The notes under the pieces were generated by a model. The model was given only the letters and a program-made list of their open reading frames with translations, was not told the DNA's origin and did not search any database. From CAZHOV01 sp964534315 (lineage in GTDB: Bacteria; Bacteroidota; Bacteroidia; Chitinophagales; Saprospiraceae), in contig CAZHOV010000080.1 in NCBI GenBank assembly GCA_964534315.1, positions 1-25,189 on the forward strand: a DNA stretch of 25,189 bases, in the 5' to 3' direction. Positions 1-7,800 of the stretch are shown here, in pieces. Made by a program: the position numbers and the translations under genes. Position 1 is the first letter of the stretch, and the number at the start of each line of letters is the position of its first letter.

Positions 1-30
1 TATGGATAATTCTATCGTTTTTCAATTAAC

Positions 31-48
31 CAGCACGCTAGCGTGCTG
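31..48. repeat. Perfect 18-bp palindrome upstream of the CHAT gene
   Basis: The 18 bases CAGCACGCTAGCGTGCTG read the same on both strands. The palindrome ends 23 bp before the CHAT start codon. It is GC-rich inside an otherwise AT-rich stretch. It could be a dimeric-repressor operator for the CHAT gene, or the stem of a terminator for a gene left of the window. It has no spacer for an RNA loop and no T-run follows it, so a protein-binding site is slightly favoured. The role is inference. Confidence 0.5.
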
Positions 49-71
49 AATAGTTGCATAATTATTATTGA

Positions 72-2957
72 ATGAAATATTTTTTAATAATCATTTATTT
101 ACTTTTTTCATGGGAAGTTTTCGCCTTTCAAATGACAAAGAAGGCTAAAGATGATTTCAATGAAGTTGGTCTTCTTTATTTCGAAGAAGGGGAAAAAAAA
201 TTTAATATTGATATTGACAGTAGTATTTTTTTGTTTAAAAAATCATTAGATATTTTTATTGAAACTGAGAACAAGCAATATCAAATAGAATCACTTAATA
301 GTCTAGTTGCATCTTACTATTATATCGATCTTTTGGATTCTGCCATTGTAGAGGCTTTTAGATCGAAAGAATTAAGTGAAAAATTTTTCGGTAAAAATTC
401 GAAATATTACGCATATTCTTTAAATAATTTAGGAGTATTATTTCTCACAATTGGAGATTATGAAAAAGCTTCGGGATACTTTTTTAAATCGTTTAATATT
501 AAGGAGAATTTTGAAAAAAATAATTTAGCAAGTCTTGCAATTGCTCTTGACAACATTAAGAGTCTTTATGAAAAAAAAGGTGATTACGAAGAAGCTTTAA
601 ACCTAGGATTCAAGTCTTTAAAGATTAGGTTAGATACTTTCGGTTATAGTAACTTTTGGGTTGGAAAATCATTTTTAGAAATAGGATTTTCCTTTAATAA
701 GGTTAATAAAAAAGATTCAGCATTTTTCTATTATAATAAAGCATTAAATATAATTGAAAAATGTTTCCAGTCAAAGTCTCATTATTGGGAAACAATAATT
801 GATTGTTATCATGCGATAGCAGTTGGGAACTTAGAAATAAGGAAATATGATGAGTCAAAACAAATGGTAAATAAGGCAAAAAGAATACAAAAAAAACATA
901 GAAGTTACAAACTAACCTTATCTAACAATCTCCTAGCCCAAATCCACCTCGGCCAAAAACAATACAAAAAAGCACAAACTCACTTCCTGGAATCCATAGA
1001 TTTATTAGAAAAAAAATACGGCCTCCAGCACCCCTACCTAATCACCTATTATTTAGACTATGTTGAATACTTTCTGGCTATTGAAGATTATCCCGGGGCA
1101 TTAGAGTATATTGACAAAGCATTAAACGTAGCCACCTTGTCTAAAAATGTGGATATGAAAGTAGATGAATTTGTCTACCTCTCTCGTGGACTCAGGGCCC
1201 TAAAAACGAAAGCAAGAACACTTAAACTGTTTTTTGATCAACAACCCGATAGCCTCGATTTACTCGAATCTTCCTTCAATTATTTTAAACTTACGCTGGC
1301 TTTGGCTAACAAAACCCGCCAAACCTACCTGGCTCAAGGCTCCAAAGAGCTATTAGCTAAATATGTCGTGCCTGTTTATGAAGAGGCTATCGAGGTGGCG
1401 CTTGAATTGTATCAGCAAACGAATGACAAAAAATACCTTAACGAGGCTTTTGCTTTTGCGGAGGGCAATAAAGCAATGCTCTTGCTGGAATCTATTCAGG
1501 ATAACCTGGCAAAGGGACTTGGCGATATTCCGGATTCGCTGCTGGAAAAGGAAAATGGATTGAGCATTGACCTGGCTTTCTACCAAAAGAAACTGAGCGA
1601 AGAGAAAATTAAAGGCGAAAAGGGTGATACCGAAAAAATAAAACGATGGGAAAATAAGGTGTTTGATTTGCGCCAGGAGTATAACGAATTTGTTGCTTTC
1701 CTCGAAAAAACATACCCCAAATACCATCAATTGAAATATCAACCCAACCAGGCATCAGTGGAAGATATCCAGCAACAACTACTGGATGACAAAACCACTC
1801 TGCTGGAGTATTTCTGGGGGCCAAATAAATTATATGTATTTGCTATCTCCCAATCTGATATTCAAGTTATGGAGCTTCCAAAAGATACCGCCAACATCAA
1901 AGCACTGGAAAATTTGCTTCAATTGGTACATACCCCGCCAAATAGCCAGCAAGCACAGGAAGACTACCTGCAATTTATTTCCGGCGCCCACGGACTCTAC
2001 AACTGGCTGCTGCCAAGAGAGCTCTTTTCTACAAAAGAAAATACCAACCTGATTATCATTCCGGATAATCTGCTGAATTTTCTTCCCTTCGAACTTTTGC
2101 TCAAAGAAAAGCCAATCACTCAAAACGGTGTACACTATGGCAAGGGATTGACCTACCTGTTAAGAAATCATACGATCAGCTATAATTATTCGGCTACCTT
2201 ATTGCTTGATGATATCGATGAGCAAACAGGCAGAGGATTCCTGGGAATTGCTCCTTCTTTTCAAGGCGAAACAATCGCCTCTGTCCGCAATTGTTCGTCT
2301 GATGAGCTTTACAGTCTCCAGTGCAGCGAAAATGAAGTCACCGAAATTTACGCAGGATTATCAGGACAAACCTTAGTAGCTGAAGAGGCGAATAAAAAGC
2401 AATTCCTGGCCCTCGCTCCTGAAAGCCAAATCCTCCACCTGGCCACCCACGCCTGTATCGAAGAAAATAATCCTCTGCTCAATAAGATCTATTTCTCTGA
2501 CGATTATATTACTGCCTATGACTTGCTTAATATGGACCTCTCGGCTGACCTCGCCGTCCTCAGTGCTTGTAATACCGGAAGGGGAGAACTGGTGGAAGGT
2601 GAAGGCGTGATCAGCCTGGCCCGCAATTTCATTCAGGCGGGATGCCCCAGCGTGGTCATGAGCCTCTGGTCGGTAGATGATTGCGCTACTTCTGATATTA
2701 TGGTGGGTTTCTACGATCAACTCAAAGCAGGCCAACCAAAAAATGAAGCGCTCCGCCAGGCGAAACTCAACTTCCTCAACCAGGCTGATCGCGTCTACTC
2801 ACATCCTTATTATTGGGCTGCCTTCGTGCAAATCGGCCAAACACAACCGCTTGACATACACCTGCCCTGGTGGCAATCCAATATCGCACTGATTGCAATG
2901 CTATTGCTGGCAGGCGCTATCCTCTTTTTATTAGTACGCAGAAGTACCGTCAAATGA
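72..2957 (+). CDS. TPR-CHAT caspase-like protease, exported and membrane-anchored
   Basis: The protein has 961 residues. Residues 1-19 form a signal peptide (short charged start, hydrophobic core). Residues ~30-370 are tetratricopeptide-like helical repeats with YEKA/YEEA-type signatures. Residues ~560-905 are a CHAT domain (caspase/HetF-associated). The expected catalytic dyad is visible: His793 in HLATHA and Cys833 in LSACNTG. A single hydrophobic helix lies at ~938-956, followed by a short basic tail, so the enzyme probably sits in the periplasm anchored in the inner membrane. CHAT proteins are predicted or shown cysteine proteases, often with TPR sensors, and one such protein partners type III-E CRISPR effectors. 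No CRISPR genes are near, so the substrate is unknown. Codons 1-~278 are very AT-rich and the remainder is not, which suggests a replaced sensor domain. The next gene is convergent, so it appears monocistronic. The family call is firm; the role is not. Confidence 0.9.
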   Translation: MKYFLIIIYLLFSWEVFAFQMTKKAKDDFNEVGLLYFEEGEKKFNIDIDSSIFLFKKSLDIFIETENKQYQIESLNSLVASYYYIDLLDSAIVEAFRSKELSEKFFGKNSKYYAYSLNNLGVLFLTIGDYEKASGYFFKSFNIKENFEKNNLASLAIALDNIKSLYEKKGDYEEALNLGFKSLKIRLDTFGYSNFWVGKSFLEIGFSFNKVNKKDSAFFYYNKALNIIEKCFQSKSHYWETIIDCYHAIAVGNLEIRKYDESKQMVNKAKRIQKKHRSYKLTLSNNLLAQIHLGQKQYKKAQTHFLESIDLLEKKYGLQHPYLITYYLDYVEYFLAIEDYPGALEYIDKALNVATLSKNVDMKVDEFVYLSRGLRALKTKARTLKLFFDQQPDSLDLLESSFNYFKLTLALANKTRQTYLAQGSKELLAKYVVPVYEEAIEVALELYQQTNDKKYLNEAFAFAEGNKAMLLLESIQDNLAKGLGDIPDSLLEKENGLSIDLAFYQKKLSEEKIKGEKGDTEKIKRWENKVFDLRQEYNEFVAFLEKTYPKYHQLKYQPNQASVEDIQQQLLDDKTTLLEYFWGPNKLYVFAISQSDIQVMELPKDTANIKALENLLQLVHTPPNSQQAQEDYLQFISGAHGLYNWLLPRELFSTKENTNLIIIPDNLLNFLPFELLLKEKPITQNGVHYGKGLTYLLRNHTISYNYSATLLLDDIDEQTGRGFLGIAPSFQGETIASVRNCSSDELYSLQCSENEVTEIYAGLSGQTLVAEEANKKQFLALAPESQILHLATHACIEENNPLLNKIYFSDDYITAYDLLNMDLSADLAVLSACNTGRGELVEGEGVISLARNFIQAGCPSVVMSLWSVDDCATSDIMVGFYDQLKAGQPKNEALRQAKLNFLNQADRVYSHPYYWAAFVQIGQTQPLDIHLPWWQSNIALIAMLLLAGAILFLLVRRSTVK

Positions 2958-2964
2958 CCAGGAG

Positions 2965-2983
2965 AATAGATCGCATATCTATT
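2965..2983. terminator. Weak hairpin between convergent CHAT and GNAT genes
   Basis: Perfect 7-bp arms (AATAGAT at 2965-2971, ATCTATT at 2977-2983) enclose a 5-base loop, 8 bases after the CHAT stop codon. The stem is AT-rich and no clean T-run follows, so it is at best a weak terminator shared by the two converging genes. Confidence 0.25.
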
Positions 2984-3007
2984 AAAACTCCCATTTTCAT
3001 TCTCGGG

Positions 3008-3649
3008 TTAATTCCCCACATCATTCCCCCAGTTAATCTGCTCCTCCCCAATCCGAAGAGCCTCCCTAAGCTCCTCCTCCGTCAATGACCAAACCGACCG
3101 GATCGGCGGTGGTGCTTCGCTCATATCTCGGATAGGCATTTCCCACCAGCCTACATCCTGAAATTTTTCACTTTTAAAGCCGACATTGTGGTAGTAGCCA
3201 ACCAGTTGGTAGCCCATCGACTCGTGGAAGGCCACACTGACCGGGTTGGGCATGGTAATGCCGATCAGCGTATTGGCGTAGCCCTGCCGCTTAAGCAATT
3301 CAATAAGAGCAGTGTATAGAGCGGTGGCGATGCCCCGGCGGTGATAACCGTCATGCACATAAACCGATAGCTCTTTGGTCCATTGATATGCCACGCGCCA
3401 GCGGTGATCGTTGGCATAGGCGTAGCCGATCACGAGACCGTCCAACTCGCATACCAGCCAGGGGTCTTTTTTTAAGACCTTCTGCATGCGCTCCTGAAAA
3501 ATGGGTACGGTAGGAATTTCCGTTTCAAAAGAAAAAGTAGTATGTTCTACGTAGGGGCGGTAAATATCCAGTATGGCGGAGGCATCGTCTAAATTGGCCA
3601 GCCGGATATGCGGAGATGTTGTATCTTTAATGGCAGCATTGCGTCCCAT
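3008..3649 (-). CDS. GNAT N-acetyltransferase, phosphinothricin acetyltransferase-like
   Basis: The protein has 213 residues. The GNAT fold spans residues ~14-170. It opens with IRLANLDDASAILDIYRPYV, typical of the PAT/Bar-like subgroup, whose members transfer acetyl from acetyl-CoA to the amino group of phosphinothricin, methionine sulfoximine or similar amino acids. The acetyl-CoA pyrophosphate loop is visible at ~100-110 (DGYHRRGIAT, fitting R/Q-x-x-G-x-G/A). The last ~35 residues, after the WWEMPI segment, are an extra charged helical tail beyond the usual ~175-residue length. The ATG at 3649 leaves only 38 bp to the divergent lipoprotein gene, so the two promoters must overlap or lie in coding sequence. 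The true substrate cannot be read from sequence and drug resistance should not be assumed. Confidence 0.85.
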   Translation of the reverse strand: MGRNAAIKDTTSPHIRLANLDDASAILDIYRPYVEHTTFSFETEIPTVPIFQERMQKVLKKDPWLVCELDGLVIGYAYANDHRWRVAYQWTKELSVYVHDGYHRRGIATALYTALIELLKRQGYANTLIGITMPNPVSVAFHESMGYQLVGYYHNVGFKSEKFQDVGWWEMPIRDMSEAPPPIRSVWSLTEEELREALRIGEEQINWGNDVGN

Positions 3650-3687
3650 GAATTAGGTTTATCTTGTGGAAAGCTAAAAATAGAATT

Positions 3688-4653
3688 ATGATCCGATTTA
3701 ACTTATTTTTTTACGCCTTTTTTATCCTGTTGCTCCACGCCTGCGGCGGACCGGTCAACCAGGAAACGTCTGGTACAGCGGCAGAAGACTCCACTGCTAC
3801 TCCTTCCAAACCTAAAGCCCCCGTTTCTACGCCTGCTCCGGTTTTGGAAAATCCGGAATGTGACCCGGCCGGGCCCGTCTTGGAAGGCAACAAACTGTGG
3901 ATTGCTGAAAAAGCCCTGTCTGTTTTTATCGTTAAAGACGAAGGGCTGGAATCTGGCAACCCCAATCGGTTGGTCAAGGTCTTCGAAGGGGCCGATTGTA
4001 CGCAGAAGTTCAAGACCTTACTGCCGGAAAATTCCAATCCGGATTTCCCGTATTACCTGGCACCCATCAACTACAACAATACCCATCAACTGGTCGCTAT
4101 TCAGGGGTTTGATAAGGTGTATTGCCTGGATCTGAAGCAGCTGGCAATGCTGCCTGAGTTGGAGCCTGCCTACCAGTCGGAGAGAATGTATGTCGATGCG
4201 TCTTCGGGCATGATCAAGCGGGTGGAGCTGTGGGAAGACTACCTCATTGGCTTTGCGCAGGATATGGGCAGTTTTGTATTCGATCTGTCGGACAAATCAG
4301 CACCCAAAGCAGTAATGCCGGTGGCCGAATATCAGATCAGCGAAAGCCAGTTTAGCTCCCTGTTTCTATTGAAATCAGCAAAAAACGGACAGCAGTTGGT
4401 CTTGCCGACCTTCAACTACGAGGAAGATGATTTCGAGATCAATCCCATGATGCCCAAACCTTCCGATATCGACGCCACCATCCAGGAAAGCGCCCGAGAT
4501 AATCGGTTTATCGTATTGAGAGAACTAATGGATAATACCAAAAAGGCAATATTGATCGATATGGAAGCGCAGAAACGTCTTCCCTTACCCAATGATCTGC
4601 GCGAAGCAGGGGTACAGGGAATCTTGAAATGGGCAAAAGAAAATGCAGGGTAA
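3688..4653 (+). CDS. Hypothetical lipoprotein
   Basis: I do not recognise the family. The frame is open from a TTG at 3664, but the ATG at 3688 gives a proper lipoprotein signal: MIRF, a phenylalanine/leucine-rich core, then LLHAC with the lipidated Cys at residue 19. The mature protein begins with a ~40-residue Ser/Thr/Pro/Ala-rich tether and then a globular part of about 260 residues containing several aromatic-acidic segments (for example WEDYLIGFAQDMGSFVFDLS). These resemble beta-propeller-like strands, but I cannot assign a fold. Length is 321 residues. It is divergent from the GNAT gene and is followed by a good intrinsic terminator, so it is probably a single-gene unit. It is likely attached to the outer membrane or cell surface. 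Confidence 0.75.
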   Translation: MIRFNLFFYAFFILLLHACGGPVNQETSGTAAEDSTATPSKPKAPVSTPAPVLENPECDPAGPVLEGNKLWIAEKALSVFIVKDEGLESGNPNRLVKVFEGADCTQKFKTLLPENSNPDFPYYLAPINYNNTHQLVAIQGFDKVYCLDLKQLAMLPELEPAYQSERMYVDASSGMIKRVELWEDYLIGFAQDMGSFVFDLSDKSAPKAVMPVAEYQISESQFSSLFLLKSAKNGQQLVLPTFNYEEDDFEINPMMPKPSDIDATIQESARDNRFIVLRELMDNTKKAILIDMEAQKRLPLPNDLREAGVQGILKWAKENAG

Positions 4654-4670
4654 GGGGAGAAGGTAAATCA

Positions 4671-4737
4671 TGAGTCATTCCGTCCCGCATCACCTGATGG
4701 GGGAACAGGATGATTCATGTTTTTTACTTTTTTTCTA
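4671..4737 (+). terminator. Intrinsic terminator of the lipoprotein gene
   Basis: Starting 17 bases after the lipoprotein stop codon, TGAGTCAT (4671-4678) pairs with ATGATTCA (4710-4717) with one G-U wobble. Inside it, CCC (4684-4686) pairs with GGG and CATC (4688-4691) with GATG at the tip. A T-rich tail with runs of six and seven T follows at 4719-4735. The hairpin plus T-tract arrangement fits Rho-independent termination of plus-strand transcription. Confidence 0.7.
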
Positions 4738-4741
4738 AGTT

Positions 4742-4789
4742 TTCAAAAGGTTGAGCGCTTTTTTGAAGCAAAAACCGACACCTTTTGAA
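4742..4789. repeat. Inverted repeat, 10-bp arms
   Basis: TTCAAAAGGT (4742-4751) and its reverse complement ACCTTTTGAA (4780-4789) enclose 28 bases that contain a second A/T-rich partial hairpin (GCTTTTTTGAAGC). It lies in the convergent gap between the lipoprotein and subtilase genes. It may add to termination on the minus strand; function unknown. Confidence 0.45.
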
Positions 4790-4793
4790 TTAT

Positions 4794-4846
4794 TTTTAAA
4801 GGGGGGATACCCTGATTTTAAAAATCAGGGTATCCCCCCTTTAAAA
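4794..4846. repeat. Perfect 26-bp inverted repeat with a 1-base centre
   Basis: Bases 4794-4819 and 4821-4846 are exact reverse complements around a single A at 4820. The arms include six G (4801-4806) and six C (4834-4839). It lies 43 bp beyond the stop codon of the minus-strand subtilase gene and could end its transcript, although no T-run follows the hairpin on that strand. The length and perfection also suit a palindromic mobile repeat. See findings. Confidence 0.85.
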
Positions 4847-4888
4847 TCCCCAGAAAGGGCTGTAATTTTAAGCCTAAAAAATTAGACC

Positions 4889-7800
4889 TTATTGGATAAC
4901 CAGTTTTTTAGTCACTAACCCGTCAGGCGTTGCAATTCTTACAAAGTAAAGTCCCGCAGGCAGATCACTGGCATTTACCTGGAAAGACGCTTCGCTGGCA
5001 GGAATTTGCGAGATCGTTACCCGATTAACCATCTTACCTTGTATATCCACAATCGATATCCCTTCGGTTTTTACATTAGACCCTTCTATGATCAGGTTGA
5101 AAAATCCGGAGGTAGGGTTGGGTTGAATACGGACGGTTTGCGCTTCATTAAGGTCTATATTGCTGGTAATAATAGCTTCCACATCCTCCTTTTCTAAATC
5201 AATACCGCAATCGTTATTGACCAGCAGGCGAACCTCGTATTCGCCTTCCTCGGCATAGGTATGTGTCGGATTTTCTTCAGTACTTTCCGTACCGTCGCCG
5301 AAGTCCCATTCGTACGTATTTCCATACAAGGTGGTATTGTTAAATTCATAGGTTAGTCCACCCTGGTAGATGACCTCGAACGAGGCTTCCGGCTTTGGAT
5401 TGATGGTGAGTTGCTGAATAGCAATATCAGAACCCACGATGTTTGTCGCAGTGAGGGTAACTTCGTTGATGCCATCTTTTAAAAAGAAGACGGTATGGGG
5501 GCCGGGACCAGATGCTGACGAAGGGGAAGTTTGAGGACCGAAATCCCATTCCAGCGATTCGGCAGCCCCGATGGTATTATCAATAAACACGATATTTTGT
5601 CCTTCACAGATCTCTGTCGTCGAAGCGTTAAAGTCCGCTTGCGGAGCAGCCAGATCAACTACCTGGATATTGTCGAGGTACATGGTATTCCCGTTTCCGC
5701 AAATATTGACAAACTGGAAAATAGGCGTTGTTCCAATATAGTCGGTAAGCGGGATAAAGATCCGCTGCCATTCTTCAGCTTCTTCGGGTGAATAAAATTG
5801 AGGCCCAGGATTTACAGTCGCCAGAGAAGCTCCACCATCGTAAAATAGTACCTCTTCAAAGGTGAGCCCGCAGTCAAAGGTCAAACCAACCAAAAGACTA
5901 TCATAACGTGCAGGCTCAGCTCCCTCATAATACGTGTAGGAATAATCAAAGATCAGATAGGGATTGGTAGCATCTGATAGATCGACCGGGAAGGTCATCA
6001 GGGCATCCTCGGAGCCTATATTTTCATTGGCGTTATTATTGACCTGCGCCACCCTGGTATTTGTACCCTGAGGGCCTACTCTGGTTCTGCCTTCCCAGGT
6101 GAGGTCCGCGTTGCCGTTTATCAGGACCATGTCATTCGGAGGAAATGAACCGAAAAATGTTTCAAGGTAGTCTAATTCTAATGATTCGTTTGGATCTGTA
6201 AAAACAACTCCCTGGAAATTAATTTTGGCAGTATCATTAGCGGTAAAGGATTCTGTAGTTTGGTTCACCCATGCTTTTAAATCGTAGTATAACACATCAC
6301 TTATCTCAGCCTTTGAATCGAAGGTGAATTGTGTGGATTCCCCAGGGGAAAGAGTACCTGTAAAGTTTTCCAACACAGCTGTATTATTAGATAGTTGGTA
6401 GCTAATCTCAAAATTAGATGCAGCATTAGTTCCTTCATTTGTGATGGTAACGACTACATCTGTCACAATGGTATCGCAAGAAATATAAGCTTCGCCATTA
6501 ATTGGTGAATCTACAAGGGTCAACGCAAGATCAAAAGGCTGCTGACAGTCCAGCAATAAGTCATTATAGTTGATCGCAATCGACCGTTGACTGACCATAC
6601 CATTATCGCCTTCCGCTCTTACGGCAAACCAGAAATCTTCCAGCGGGAACTGTACCGGAATGTCAAAAAACGGTACACTAGCCGTTCCGATAGAGTCCAT
6701 GTATTTGTCGCCCAGTACATATATATCATATTGGTTGGCTTCAAATACGGGAGGCCAGACGATGCGTACATAATCGGGGCAGACCTGGCTGATGGTAATA
6801 TTTGCAGGGACATAGGAGATAGAGAAATTTGCTTCGCTTTCGTCAGAAGCATTTCCTCTGGTCACCCGTATCCTGGCTTGTCCGGTAATGTCACTGGGGA
6901 CACCCCAGTTATACATACGAGTAGTGCCGGATACCGTGGTGATGGTATTCCAGGTCATCCCGTCATCTATCGTATATTCGAGGGTGAAGTTTCCGTCATC
7001 GCCGAAGGCATCCCAGTGAATGCGTTCTGTACTAAAGGGTTCTAGGCTTTCCCCTCCGATAGGATAGGTAACGGTAATTTCGTCGGTGACGATTTCATAG
7101 ACGACAAAATATTCCTGTGGTCCAAAAGGCACTTCAAAGCCTTCGATATTTACGGTATAATTGCCTTCTGCCGGATCTTTCACCAAGACCTGTTCAACAT
7201 TGTTCAGGTCATCCACTCCATTGGTTGCCGGAGCATTAAGGGAGCTTGGAGCGGGGGTTGGATCGAGTACCCAGGGTAGCAGGTTGTCGCCGCCAGGAGT
7301 CGTCACCTGCATATTCAGGTCATTCACCAGCGCTTTAGAAGTAAAAGGGGTTGCTGCCGGATCAGTCCAGTACACCATGACACGCAGTTCCTTAGTCCCG
7401 TTCGGGATAGCGATTTCGTGAGTATTGGAATTTCCTTGTCCTACCTGATCCTGAAGGAAGGCATTTTGTTCGATCACTTGTACGGCACGCAAGGCATTGA
7501 CATGCCCCCAGCCGTATCGAAAATCAGGGCCTTCATTACCCAGGTCATTGGCGGTATTTAGCAGGCATGCTTTGATCAGTCCGGCATTGGCTTCTTCGCC
7601 ATTATTTAATTCTTTATAAGCCTGCATCAATTGAGCTGAGATACCTGCGATACCGGGAGCAGCGCCGGAGGTACCGCCGAAGCTTAAATAGGTATTGTTT
7701 TCATCGGTAGAGATCTGATTCTGTCCATTGGCAGCAATATCCGGTTTGATCCGTCCATCATGGGCTGGTCCCCGGCTGCTGGAATTGACCAATGTTGCAT

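Noticed and set aside
72..2957. Link of the TPR-CHAT protein to a type III-E CRISPR system
   Set aside because: No repeat array, Cas gene or gRAMP-like gene is in the window, and the protein has export and membrane signals that the CRISPR partner lacks.
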